Shown here: positions 17,515-26,309 of the stretch, piece after piece
How positions within the stretch are numbered: position 1 is the first letter of the stretch
Layout: every line of letters starts with the position of its first letter
Assembly: GCA_944376425.1 (NCBI GenBank)
Contig: CALWCS010000078.1
Coordinates: 1 to 38,168, forward strand
Origin: an uncultured Lachnospiraceae bacterium
Lineage (GTDB): Bacteria > Bacillota > Clostridia > Lachnospirales > Lachnospiraceae
Direction: 5' to 3'
DNA: 38,168 bases
The notes under the pieces: model-generated
Told to the model about the DNA's origin: nothing
Databases searched by the model: none
Seen by the model: only the letters and a program-made list of their open reading frames with translations
Translations under genes and position numbers: made by a program

Positions 17515-18929
17515 AAAGTTTTCCCAAACTTTTGCATCGTTTTTTTTTGATTCTTTTTTTTAGTTTGTTTTTGCTTCTCTTTTTTAATATGTTTTTGCTT
17601 TTTCTTTTTATTGCAAAATATACGCCGAATTCTTCCCCATGGCTGACAGCAGAAAGCGTAGCTCAAAATCTTACCTTGTCCGAAGACGGCTATCGTTTGT
17701 CAGCAGAGAGCTTGGAAGAATTAAAGGAAGCAAATGCCTGGGCAATGTTGATTGATGAACAGACAAAAACCGTGATATGGCAGACAGATAATCTTCCTGC
17801 CGAAATTCCTAAAAACTACACGCTCTCTGATATTGCTTCATTGACACGGGGTTATATTGAAGATTTTCCCACTTTTACCGGTGAACGTGACGATGGACTG
17901 CTTGTCGTTGGATATCCTCCGCAAAGCTTTTGGAAACATTTATGGCCAAGCTGGGATTTGCATTTAATTTCCCAGATTCCTCAGTTTTTTCTGGTTCTGA
18001 TTGCATGTAATCTTCTTTTAATTTTCCTGATCTATCTCTTGACCAATGTAACTCTTTTTCGGTCTGTCCGCCCGATTGTGCAAGGAATTCAAAGTCTTGC
18101 ACTAGACCAGGAGATTTATGTTTCTGAAAAAGGAATCTTGTCAGAAATTGCCTCAAATATCAATCATGCCTCGGAAATTTTGAGAACAAAAAATCGGCTT
18201 CTGAAAAAAAAAGAAACAGCACGGGCCAACTGGATCGCAGGCGTTTCCCACGATATCCGCACTCCACTTTCTATGGTTATGGGATATTCCGGACAATTGG
18301 AAAATGATCCTCATCTTACCGATGTACAGCGTCAGAAAATTTCTGTGATCCGCCGCCAAGGAGAACGGATTAAAAATCTTGTCAACGATTTAAATCTTTC
18401 TTCTAAACTTGAATATCATATGCAGCCGCTCCACTGCCGGACAGAAAATATGATTTCACTCGTACGTCAGGTTGTTGTGGATTTCATCAATCTCGATATT
18501 GAAAATCTCTATCCGATTGAATGGCTGACAAAAGATTCTTTTAACTGCTGCATGGCGGATGTCGACAAAGATCTGATTCAGCGTGCCATTTCCAATCTGA
18601 TTCAAAACAGTATGACTCACAATGAGACCGGCTGCCATATCTATGTCTGTGTCAAACAACAAAATCATACGTGTCAGATCCAGATTGAAGATGACGGAAT
18701 TGGCATTACACAGTCCGAAGTGGAACGTCTCAATCACACTCCTCATTACATGCTCTGCGATGAAAATACAGACCATCAAAGACATGGTCTGGGACTTTTG
18801 CTTGTCCGGCAAATCGCTTTGGTTCATAAAGGATCTTTCGTTATCGGCTGCGGCAGTTTCGGCGGTTTTTTGGCAGTCCTTACTTTACCTTGTTCATCGA
18901 AATCTGCTTCTGACTCTTTTCCTGCATAA
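17511..18929 (+). CDS. Sensor histidine kinase of the peptide-resistance module (LanK/CprK-like)
   Basis: 472 aa, membrane. TM1 at about 11-34, an extracytoplasmic region of about 110 residues, TM2 at about 158-183, a HAMP-like linker, a dimerisation domain with phospho-acceptor H247 (VSHDIRTPLS), and a HATPase with N-box (AISNLIQNSMTHN) and G-boxes (EDDGIGIT, HGLGLLLV). The sizeable outer loop differs from the short loop of BceS kinases, so direct peptide sensing is possible. Gene order regulator-kinase with ATGA overlap; terminator downstream. Confidence 0.9.
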   Translation: MKSFPKLLHRFFLILFFSLFLLLFFNMFLLFLFIAKYTPNSSPWLTAESVAQNLTLSEDGYRLSAESLEELKEANAWAMLIDEQTKTVIWQTDNLPAEIPKNYTLSDIASLTRGYIEDFPTFTGERDDGLLVVGYPPQSFWKHLWPSWDLHLISQIPQFFLVLIACNLLLIFLIYLLTNVTLFRSVRPIVQGIQSLALDQEIYVSEKGILSEIASNINHASEILRTKNRLLKKKETARANWIAGVSHDIRTPLSMVMGYSGQLENDPHLTDVQRQKISVIRRQGERIKNLVNDLNLSSKLEYHMQPLHCRTENMISLVRQVVVDFINLDIENLYPIEWLTKDSFNCCMADVDKDLIQRAISNLIQNSMTHNETGCHIYVCVKQQNHTCQIQIEDDGIGITQSEVERLNHTPHYMLCDENTDHQRHGLGLLLVRQIALVHKGSFVIGCGSFGGFLAVLTLPCSSKSASDSFPA

Positions 18930-18932
18930 TGT

Positions 18933-18975
18933 AAAAAAGAGAAGATGACGCATCCTGCGCCGCCTTCTCTTTTTT
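18933..18975. terminator. Bidirectional terminator between the kinase and the DUF1002 gene
   Basis: AAAAAAGAGAAG pairs with CTTCTCTTTTTT; the inner GACGCA / TGCGCC adds further pairing. The two flanking genes are convergent. Confidence 0.85.
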
Positions 18976-19039
18976 CATCTATCCTTTTGAAATATCCCCT
19001 TCTTACTAACTTAGATCTATTCTCTGTTGATCATATTTT

Positions 19040-20632
19040 TTATTCCATTGTAAAACCCTGTTCTTCTACCGGTCCAAGATCAATGGTTCCGCCTTCTATA
19101 TTCGTCTGTTCTCCTGTTCCCTCTAAAGTCTGAGATTCACTCTGCTGTGTCTCTTGCGCCGGAACATAATCATATAATGTCTCAAACCATCCTTTTGCTT
19201 CCTGATACAAGAATTCTTTATCTTCCGTGGTCACATCGTCAGGCATGAGCTGCTTTTCATCATCTCTTAATAATCCTCTGACAAATTTAACGATATTTTC
19301 CAGTTCAGGATTCTGGTAAACGGCTGTCTCTTCATCATACTCCAAGGTATCTGCAATCACTCCATTGATCATCAAATCCAGCAGTCTCTGTCCGATATCA
19401 TCTTTCAGTTCATCTGCTACTTCCTGAGGCAGGTATACTTTATAATCTCCTTCTTCTACTACTTTATCCGGGGATAAAAGTTTGTCGAAGAAATCCATCG
19501 TATCCTGATAATCTTGTTTGTCTTCTTCATCGGTCAACTGATCTTCTGTATAGCGAACTGCATCGGCAGGTGTCGTTGTCTCTGGCTCAGTAAAGTTATA
19601 CGTCTCTTCCTGTACTTCTCCAAACGGGTCTTCTGTCTCTGGTGCAGCAGTTTCCGGTACCTGAGTTTCCGGTACTTCCGTCTGTGGAGCTTCTGTCTCT
19701 GGTTCTGTTGTAGATCCTGTGATAACACCCTCTCCTAAAATATCTTCGTTCGTGTTATCTAAAATATTTTCTTCCGTCTCTGTCTCCTGAGTTAATCCAT
19801 CGTCTCCCGTGCTGTCAATATTTGCCTCTGTCTCGCCTTCTGTCTCTGTAATCGGATTGTCTGATACATTTTGCTCAACCGTCTGCAGCGTCTCTTCCAT
19901 ATCTGCATAATCATACGATTCATTGGAAATCTGTTCCATCAGATTTACGATCTCTTCTTGCTGTTCTTGCGTGATCGTTACGTTATTATTCTGCGTTGCC
20001 TCAATCACGATATTATTAATTTCCTGAGTATTTGTGATATTCTGGGAAATAACTTCCATTTTTGTTTCATTAATTACAGCCGTTGCCGCTCTTTGTCCGA
20101 TCTCATCTGAAAGTGTCCCCGTAATATAAAGTTCCTGATTTGCGAGCTGTTTCTTTGTCTCATCAAGCTCTTCTCCGCTTGCCGTCTCATACGCCATAAT
20201 AATTCCGGTTAATGCTCCTGTTCCGGATACTTCAATTGGAGAAGCTGCGATAACCTGACAGTTTGTAACGCCTGATGTCGACAATGTCGTTGCGATCATA
20301 TTGCATGTCACCCAGTTTAAGTTCGCTGTCTTTACCTGAATTCCACCTGAGGTTGTCGGAAGTACATAGGCACAGCTAAATGTTCTTGTTCCAATCTGTT
20401 CAATCGGTACAAATGCTGCTAAGTGATCTCTTTCGTCCTGGTTGGTGATCGTTAAAATCTCTACCTCATTTGCACTGACTCCAAAATAATTCATCATCAG
20501 ATTTTTCTGATCTTCTGTCAAGTTAGCGCCTAACGTTACTACTTTTCTGCTGTCAGCCAGTGAGGTTATTGACACGCCCATGATCATGCAAAGTCCACAC
20601 AAAGCTGTGCAAATCACTTTTTTATTTTTCAT
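19040..20632 (-). CDS. Exported DUF1002 protein with acidic repeat linker
   Basis: 530 aa. Signal peptide at 1-27 (MKNKKVICTALCGLCMIMG, likely cut near SLADS). The DUF1002 (YpuA-like) domain spans about 30-230, recognised from VTLGANLTEDQKNLMMNYFG, SCAYVLPTTSGGIQV and the NNVTITQEQQEEIVNLM region. A low-complexity acidic linker at about 245-355 has TEPE/PETQ/PETE repeats, and a Glu/Asp-rich helical tail follows. No anchor motif is seen, so it is either released or held by interaction. Function of the family is unknown. Monocistronic; AGGAGGG ribosome site. Confidence 0.8.
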   Translation of the reverse strand: MKNKKVICTALCGLCMIMGVSITSLADSRKVVTLGANLTEDQKNLMMNYFGVSANEVEILTITNQDERDHLAAFVPIEQIGTRTFSCAYVLPTTSGGIQVKTANLNWVTCNMIATTLSTSGVTNCQVIAASPIEVSGTGALTGIIMAYETASGEELDETKKQLANQELYITGTLSDEIGQRAATAVINETKMEVISQNITNTQEINNIVIEATQNNNVTITQEQQEEIVNLMEQISNESYDYADMEETLQTVEQNVSDNPITETEGETEANIDSTGDDGLTQETETEENILDNTNEDILGEGVITGSTTEPETEAPQTEVPETQVPETAAPETEDPFGEVQEETYNFTEPETTTPADAVRYTEDQLTDEEDKQDYQDTMDFFDKLLSPDKVVEEGDYKVYLPQEVADELKDDIGQRLLDLMINGVIADTLEYDEETAVYQNPELENIVKFVRGLLRDDEKQLMPDDVTTEDKEFLYQEAKGWFETLYDYVPAQETQQSESQTLEGTGEQTNIEGGTIDLGPVEEQGFTME

Positions 20633-20828
20633 AAAAATCCCTCCTATTATGATTTTTGATCCTTTTATTTTCCAGATTTATCTTATCTCTTTTTTTCATC
20701 TTATCAGATTTTCAAAAAAAATTCTTTTACCTTTTCTTAAAATAAATTAATTTTGTCTGAATGCCTCCCATAGAGAATTGATACCATTTTACAGCTGAAC
20801 AGGAACAGTATCTTGTCCAGGCTGTTTT

Positions 20829-21467
20829 CTATTGAATTTCCCGAATCATACAGTACTGCTTCAGATCAAAATGTTTTTTTACTATCCCATACAGTTTAAA
20901 TCCAAAATGCTCATACATTGCCACATTTTTTTCATTATGTGTCTCAAGAGAAATCATCATATGATTCTCGTTTGCATATCGAATGACTTCTTCCATCATT
21001 TTTGCCGCGATTCCATGGTGCTGTTTTTCGGGATTCACTGCAAGATAGATGACGTGCAGACGATTATCTTGGTGGAGCTGATCTGTCCATCTGGAATTTA
21101 GATAATCCCGTCCCATGACAAAATTCCAGAATGTTTTCATGGTGGGATCTTCTTTAATCAAATATCCGTCTGTCCGAAGCCGTGCCTGAGTTTCCGTCAG
21201 ATAATACTTAAAAATATTATAAGGTTCTGCCTCGTCTGAAACAATCACAACACCGTCTAGATTTGGGCTGTCCGCAAAAATCTCACACGTTTCATAAAAT
21301 TCTGTCAGATCGCACTCAAACAATTCAGGCAGCAGCCGGTTTCTTGTATTCTCATCAGGAATCAGATGCGCGTACAGCGGATCTTTTTTAAAACAGACCG
21401 TCAGCAGTTCCTTTAGTTTCTCCAGATCTTCTTCTTTCGTCACTCGATATAAATTCTGAGTTTCCAT
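20829..21467 (-). CDS. GNAT-family N-acetyltransferase
   Basis: 212 aa, cytoplasmic. The acetyl-CoA binding motif A is clear (YLAVNPEKQHHGIAAKMMEE), followed by the usual LETHNEKNVAMYEHFGF motif B. The N-terminal half has no special features. It starts four bases after the stop of the M28 peptidase gene, so the two form an operon. The substrate is not predictable. Confidence 0.85.
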   Translation of the reverse strand: METQNLYRVTKEEDLEKLKELLTVCFKKDPLYAHLIPDENTRNRLLPELFECDLTEFYETCEIFADSPNLDGVVIVSDEAEPYNIFKYYLTETQARLRTDGYLIKEDPTMKTFWNFVMGRDYLNSRWTDQLHQDNRLHVIYLAVNPEKQHHGIAAKMMEEVIRYANENHMMISLETHNEKNVAMYEHFGFKLYGIVKKHFDLKQYCMIREIQ

Positions 21468-21471
21468 AAAT

Positions 21472-23511
21472 CTACATAGCCTCTTTCGTCTCTTCCAATA
21501 TTTTTTTCATCTCATCGACTGCACGCATGATATAAGAGAGATCATCTCTGTAATATTGTATCTGCCGTGCTTTTACTCTTTCCAAATCATCAATTTCTTC
21601 CTCAAAAACATCTCCTTCTTCTTTTTTCATCAGTCTTTTTACAAGCTGATATAAGTTTTCATGATGTACAATCCGTCCTGCTCCCCATTTTAGTCTCTCT
21701 TTGGGCTGATTGAGCACGTATTCTGTAAAGTGATGATAAACTTTCTCTTCAAACAAAAAAGCATAACGGTTATTATCAATCCGATACAGCGACTGCAGTG
21801 CAAATCTTAGATTTCCTTCCCGCAGATGATTCAGCGCGCGCTCCAGATACTGAAGATTATTCTGTACAGATTCCTGCGGGAACAACACTTCGTCATGCCA
21901 GTTTAAACGTACCAGTTCATCTTGCTCTTTCTGAAATAAATACAGCAATTTTTTTTCTATTGGCGCCATCTTTTCACTCAGTTTCTCTGCCTCTTGCTCC
22001 GAACCATTTTGTATCATCTTTCGGTATTGTTTATTCACTTGACGAATCCGTTTATAAACATACCGTGCAGATTGCTTTGCTTCCTCAATCGAAGCTGTCA
22101 GCGTTTCTGTCTCTATACCGACACTGTCCCCAAGGTCTGCATTCACACTTTTCTTTAACTTACGAAATACTCTCGAAAAATCAAGCGGAACCACTGCTAA
22201 CTGGTCAAGCCTTAAAACTAATAATCCGTAAAGTTCATGATGGAAACGGTATACCTGCTCATCGTAACAGATCTCGTTGTCAAATTGAGAGTGGTAATGT
22301 GTCTCCATAAAAGATCCTGTACTAAATTCATTTACCATCGACGGAATTCCTGCAATTGCCATCGAAAAATCATCCGACCACGTCTCAATCGGCGCCTGAA
22401 TTTCGATTCCCTCCGGATATGCTTTTGGCATCTTTAAGTTCTGCACCGCTTCAGACTTTAAAAATTCTTTTAAAAACTTTACATATTCATACGTACAGTG
22501 AATCGCATCTCTTTTCCCGTGTGCTAAAGCCGGCAGTTCAAAATTTAAATCGGCAATGACTTTTCCTCTCCACTGTGGATGAACGGTAAACACTTCTTCA
22601 TAAGCACCCGTTGACCAGTCATATTTCGAATCTACTATCCCCCATTCTTCTGCTGCCATTGCACAAAAAACAATTGTATTCACCGGCTGATATCCGCTCT
22701 GGATCAGTCCTCTTGCAATCCCCAAAATCATCGAGACAGCTGTATTGTCATCCTGAAATCCGTCAAAATACGAATCATAATGTGCGGAGAGCAGAATCAT
22801 CCTGTCTTTTTTCCTTCCCGGGATCATTCCGACAATATTATACGTCTTCTGATCCTGCTTTATTTTCGAGACAGCATCCAGTTTCACCGTGATCTCTTTG
22901 TCTTTTTTCAGCTCCTCTTTTAAAATCTGTGCATCTTCCCAAGACATAGAAAATGCTGCTGCTTCTTTTGGTCCTGCGATATCCTGTGCATTTAGCGCGC
23001 TCTCATTGATCTCTCCATATCCTCCTGCCTGAACGGCAATCAGTGCTTTTGCACCTTTTAAATATGCCTGATAAACAGGGAAATTAATCCACCATTCTTC
23101 TCTTTGGTTGATGTCTGCAAGCACCAGTTTTCCTTTTACATCCAGCCCTTCATACTCTTTTTCTGTTCCCTTTCCTACATAGACAAGAGAAAATTCCTCT
23201 TTTCCATCTGTCTTAAATTCTGTCTGATACGCTCCGAGCTGAAAAATATGGGTCACTCCATCTTTATCACTAAATTCCAGTTCTGCCTTTTGAAATTCCC
23301 ATGAATCCACCGAAATCTCGTCTTTTCTTACATCAGAAAGTCCGATCTCTTCCATCTCTTTTTTCAGCATCTCTCCAGTCGCCAGCTCTGCCCACGATCC
23401 AGCCGTGCGATACCCTAAAACAGGATTTGTCTTTTTTTCTTCCATTCTTTTGGCAAGGCGGTAAGAATATTTTACATCCAAGGTCTTTAATAATTTTTCT
23501 TCTGCTGTCAT
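21472..23511 (-). CDS. M28-family metallopeptidase (aminopeptidase-like)
   Basis: 679 aa. The M28 zinc-peptidase core is at about 235-430: HYDSYFDGFQDDNTA (His and Asp ligands), AAEEWG (Glu pair) and THYHSQFDNE (final His ligand). A PA-like inserted region precedes it (about 115-200). The C-terminal 230 residues are a helical, charged extension unusual for the family. No signal peptide, so it is cytoplasmic despite relatives often being exported. ATG with GAAGGAGAG. Co-transcribed with a GNAT acetyltransferase. Confidence 0.85.
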   Translation of the reverse strand: MTAEEKLLKTLDVKYSYRLAKRMEEKKTNPVLGYRTAGSWAELATGEMLKKEMEEIGLSDVRKDEISVDSWEFQKAELEFSDKDGVTHIFQLGAYQTEFKTDGKEEFSLVYVGKGTEKEYEGLDVKGKLVLADINQREEWWINFPVYQAYLKGAKALIAVQAGGYGEINESALNAQDIAGPKEAAAFSMSWEDAQILKEELKKDKEITVKLDAVSKIKQDQKTYNIVGMIPGRKKDRMILLSAHYDSYFDGFQDDNTAVSMILGIARGLIQSGYQPVNTIVFCAMAAEEWGIVDSKYDWSTGAYEEVFTVHPQWRGKVIADLNFELPALAHGKRDAIHCTYEYVKFLKEFLKSEAVQNLKMPKAYPEGIEIQAPIETWSDDFSMAIAGIPSMVNEFSTGSFMETHYHSQFDNEICYDEQVYRFHHELYGLLVLRLDQLAVVPLDFSRVFRKLKKSVNADLGDSVGIETETLTASIEEAKQSARYVYKRIRQVNKQYRKMIQNGSEQEAEKLSEKMAPIEKKLLYLFQKEQDELVRLNWHDEVLFPQESVQNNLQYLERALNHLREGNLRFALQSLYRIDNNRYAFLFEEKVYHHFTEYVLNQPKERLKWGAGRIVHHENLYQLVKRLMKKEEGDVFEEEIDDLERVKARQIQYYRDDLSYIMRAVDEMKKILEETKEAM

Positions 23512-23575
23512 AGTTTTCTCTCCTTCGTTTGCAGAGCATATCTGTATGTCCGTTTTTCTGTTTTGTCTGTAAATT

Positions 23576-23581
23576 ATTATA
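23576..23581 (-). promoter_or_regulatory. Extended -10 promoter of the M28 peptidase operon
   Basis: TGGTATAAT on the minus strand (extended -10), with no good -35. It lies about 65 nt before the ATG. Confidence 0.5.
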
Positions 23582-23655
23582 CCATTCTTTTTCTCTTTTT
23601 TCAGCTTTTCCTTTTATTTTTTCATTTTTTAAAATCCTCTTCTCAAAATAATCAT

Positions 23656-23695
23656 GAAAAAAGGGCATCCATCTAATCATTCCAGATGAACCCCC
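23656..23695 (-). terminator. Terminator of the ACGX-SirTM operon
   Basis: On the minus strand the arms GGGGGTTCATCT and AGATGGATGCCC pair imperfectly around a 9-nt loop and are followed by TTTTTTC. It is 20 nt after the sirtuin stop. Confidence 0.7.
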
Positions 23696-23714
23696 TTAGC
23701 TTACAGCATAACTG

Positions 23715-24653
23715 TCAGGAATATTTAACTTTTTCTAAGATTGAAATCCTCTCTAACACTTCTCCGACATCTCCATTGATGCAGATAGATTTCTTTTTAA
23801 TCTCATCAGGTGCATATGCTTCCCCATAATTGATGCAGGCATAGATCGTATTTTTCCATTCATGCACCATACGCCAGAAACTATATTTCACTATACCTGG
23901 CGTATTAAATCCAACGGCTGTCTCTAAAAACAACAGTTTCATATTTTGATGTCTGCGCAGAAAATCTGCATAGCGTTCGGAAGCTCGGTACCATCCTTCC
24001 TCTTCCACAAAAGTATCATCCGCCCTAAGATTCATGCTCATAGGTTTTCCACATCTTGGACAATAAGGAATCAGCTCCGGCGGAATCGTCATTTTAGGCT
24101 TCGTCCCTTCTGGCAACGTTAATCTGCCATTTTCTGAAATCACATAACCTTGGGCTTTGACCATCTTACGGATCGTATTTTCATTTTCATACGTCTCTTG
24201 ATGACATGGAACGCTGCATTGAAACAAGCCGTAATCGCCCTGAGTATAGAACAAACGATGTTTATCAAATCCAGCTTTCTGAAAACAGTGATCTACATTC
24301 GTCGTCAATACAAAATAGTCCTTATCTTTAACCAGCTCGTACAATTCATTATAAACTGGTTTTGGGGCATCCATATACCGGTTAATATAGATGTATCTGC
24401 TCCAATATGCCCAATGTTCTTCCAAAGTTTCATACGGATAGAATCCGCCCGAATACATATCACTGAAATGATATTTCTGTGCAAAATCCCCAAAATATTT
24501 CTCAAACCGTTCTCCCGTATAGATAAAGCCAGCCGAAGCGGAAAGACCAGCTCCTGCTCCGATCACGACAGCGTCTGCATCATTTAGCGCTTCTCGCAGT
24601 TTCCCGATTCCATCCGGCGTATTCTCCAATTTAGGAATTCTCCATTTCAACAT
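23715..24653 (-). CDS. Class M sirtuin (SirTM), protein ADP-ribosyltransferase type
   Basis: 312 aa, cytoplasmic. NAD-binding GAGAGLSASAG is at 32-42. The TTNVD motif (N119, D121) replaces the classical QNID, and the position of the deacetylase His is Gln (Q138 in FYTQGDYG). These are the marks of the SirTM class, known in Staphylococcus and Streptococcus to ADP-ribosylate a lipoylated GcvH-like protein rather than deacetylate. Zn ligands are C146/C150 and C198/C201. The start is ATG at 24653; a GTG at 24662 is also possible. The macrodomain gene just upstream in the operon fits the known SirTM-macrodomain pairing, but the usual GcvH-L and LplA2 partners are absent here, so the target is open. 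Last gene of the ACGX operon. Confidence 0.9.
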   Translation of the reverse strand: MLKWRIPKLENTPDGIGKLREALNDADAVVIGAGAGLSASAGFIYTGERFEKYFGDFAQKYHFSDMYSGGFYPYETLEEHWAYWSRYIYINRYMDAPKPVYNELYELVKDKDYFVLTTNVDHCFQKAGFDKHRLFYTQGDYGLFQCSVPCHQETYENENTIRKMVKAQGYVISENGRLTLPEGTKPKMTIPPELIPYCPRCGKPMSMNLRADDTFVEEEGWYRASERYADFLRRHQNMKLLFLETAVGFNTPGIVKYSFWRMVHEWKNTIYACINYGEAYAPDEIKKKSICINGDVGEVLERISILEKVKYS

Positions 24654-24830
24654 TACTCCCACCGCCTTTCCTCATCTTCTCTTTGTGTGATATGCAAAGT
24701 CCCGAAACTACTCCATTGTCTTATTATATTTTCTTTTGATTCCTTTCTAAGATCCATTCTTACTTTCTGTCTATGGATTATTTTCCGCATTCTTAGACTG
24801 CTCTTGTTCGTAAGGTTGCAATGCGGTATC

Positions 24831-25610
24831 TTACATGAGAATTCGTCTGTAGATATCATAATCTTCCTGCTTAAAAACATTAAATATCACCTTTTCTATC
24901 TGCGTATCTGTTTTTAAAAATTCCGTAACTGTCTCTACTGCAATTTGGGCAGCCTTATCTTGCGGAAAGTGAAATTCACCTGTTGAAATACAGCAAAAAG
25001 CAATGCTTTTTAAATTATTTTTTGCTGCAAGTTCCAGACAGGACCGATAACAAGAGGCAAGTTCTGTACACTGTTTTTTTGTAAGTCTTCCCGACACAAT
25101 CGGACCGACTGTGTGAATGACATACCGGCTTGGCAGATTAAATGCAGGCGTTATCTTTGCCTTTCCTGTCGGTTCCTCATAACCTTGCTTTTTCATCAAT
25201 TCATCACACGCCAGCCGAAGCTGAATTCCACTGATACTGTGAATGATATTGTCCACGCAGGAATGGCAAGGTACAAAGCATCCTCTTAAAGCGGCATTTG
25301 CCGCATTGACAATGGCATCTGCTTTTAATGTTGTAATATCCCCTTTCCATAAAACCATGCGGGGATTTCTTGAGGATGCCGTAAGTGCATCCCCGTCAAC
25401 GATTCCTTTTTCTTTTACTTCTTCACTCAGATATTCATCCTGAATTTTTAAAAATGTATCATTTATCGGACGAGGAGGGCGGATATTCATCAGACTTCTA
25501 AGCAATCTTTTTTGTTCTTCCTTGTTTTCGGGAATCTCTATCTTGGCAGTCTGAGGCAATTCCGCCAGCAATTCCCTGATTAAATACCGTCTTTTTTCGC
25601 TCTGTGTCAT
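24831..25610 (-). CDS. Zinc-type macrodomain protein-ADP-ribose hydrolase
   Basis: 259 aa. An N-terminal helical region (1-75) precedes the macrodomain: GDITTLKADAIVNAANAAL (90-108), then GCFVPCHSCVDNIIH (110-124), whose C111, H116 and C118 correspond to the metal ligands of the zinc-dependent macrodomains linked to SirTM. Further on come YVIHTVGPIV and the phosphate-loop ISTGEFHFP. Known members remove ADP-ribose from the SirTM target, so this is the eraser for the writer encoded next. The gap to the sirtuin gene is 177 nt and I see no terminator in it. The ATG has GAGAGGAG upstream. Confidence 0.92.
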   Translation of the reverse strand: MTQSEKRRYLIRELLAELPQTAKIEIPENKEEQKRLLRSLMNIRPPRPINDTFLKIQDEYLSEEVKEKGIVDGDALTASSRNPRMVLWKGDITTLKADAIVNAANAALRGCFVPCHSCVDNIIHSISGIQLRLACDELMKKQGYEEPTGKAKITPAFNLPSRYVIHTVGPIVSGRLTKKQCTELASCYRSCLELAAKNNLKSIAFCCISTGEFHFPQDKAAQIAVETVTEFLKTDTQIEKVIFNVFKQEDYDIYRRILM

Positions 25611-25641
25611 TTTTTTGTCACTCCTCTCACTTTGCCTTCTT

Positions 25642-26277
25642 TTATGAACACTGTTTTTGCGTCATGCCTCTCTTTTTAATTGCCCCTACAGGACAGTTTT
25701 CATAGCAGTTTCCACAGTGCAGGCAATGGTTTTGCTGAATCTGAAAAGGGGTTCCTTCTATAATACATCTTTGAGGACAGTTCTTTGCACAAATTCCGCA
25801 CTCAATACATTTCTCTGTAATCTGATATCCTTTTTCTGAAATATTCCCCTTACCAATGACATAACTTTCTCTAAAAATCGGATTGACACCGAGATGAAAA
25901 TATTCGATCTGTGCATTTTTTATCTCAAACACAATACCGATCCTTCTTGTCTTTCCTGGATATACATTAGAAAGATATGGCTGTTCTTCAAATATCATAT
26001 CGATCCATTTTTTTTGTTCTGTTTCAGGAACAGGAACTGCTTTTGCCGACAGACGGATCATTTCTTTATATTTCGTATATCCAAGAATCTGAACTCTTCC
26101 GTCCAAGAGAAGCTCTTGGCAAAAATCTTTTCCTCTTGCCGTAAAAAAGTATATTGCATCCGGTTCATAATGAATCGCACTGATATTTCGGATCTGTGGA
26201 TTTTTGTACTGATCTACAGTCGCAAAAGCAAGGACTCCGACATACTGTAATTTCTTTAAACAAGTTTTTGCATCCAT
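25642..26277 (-). CDS. PNPOx-like flavin-binding protein fused to 2x[4Fe-4S] ferredoxin
   Basis: 211 aa, cytoplasmic redox protein. Residues 1-125 are a split-barrel pyridoxamine-phosphate-oxidase-like domain (LQYVGVLAFATVDQYKNPQIR). The C-terminus carries two cluster motifs, CIECGICAKNCPQRC and CLHCGNCYENCPVGA. The ATG at 26277 has GGAAGGAG 14 bases before it; a GTG at 26313 would overlap the dehydrogenase stop but lacks a ribosome site. It probably passes electrons between a flavin or NAD(P)H donor and an acceptor. Within this operon it could supply electrons to the radical SAM enzyme or reduce the product (inference). Confidence 0.85.
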   Translation of the reverse strand: MDAKTCLKKLQYVGVLAFATVDQYKNPQIRNISAIHYEPDAIYFFTARGKDFCQELLLDGRVQILGYTKYKEMIRLSAKAVPVPETEQKKWIDMIFEEQPYLSNVYPGKTRRIGIVFEIKNAQIEYFHLGVNPIFRESYVIGKGNISEKGYQITEKCIECGICAKNCPQRCIIEGTPFQIQQNHCLHCGNCYENCPVGAIKKRGMTQKQCS

Positions 26278-26309
26278 TTTAAATTTCTCTGCTCCTTCCT
26301 GCCATTCTA

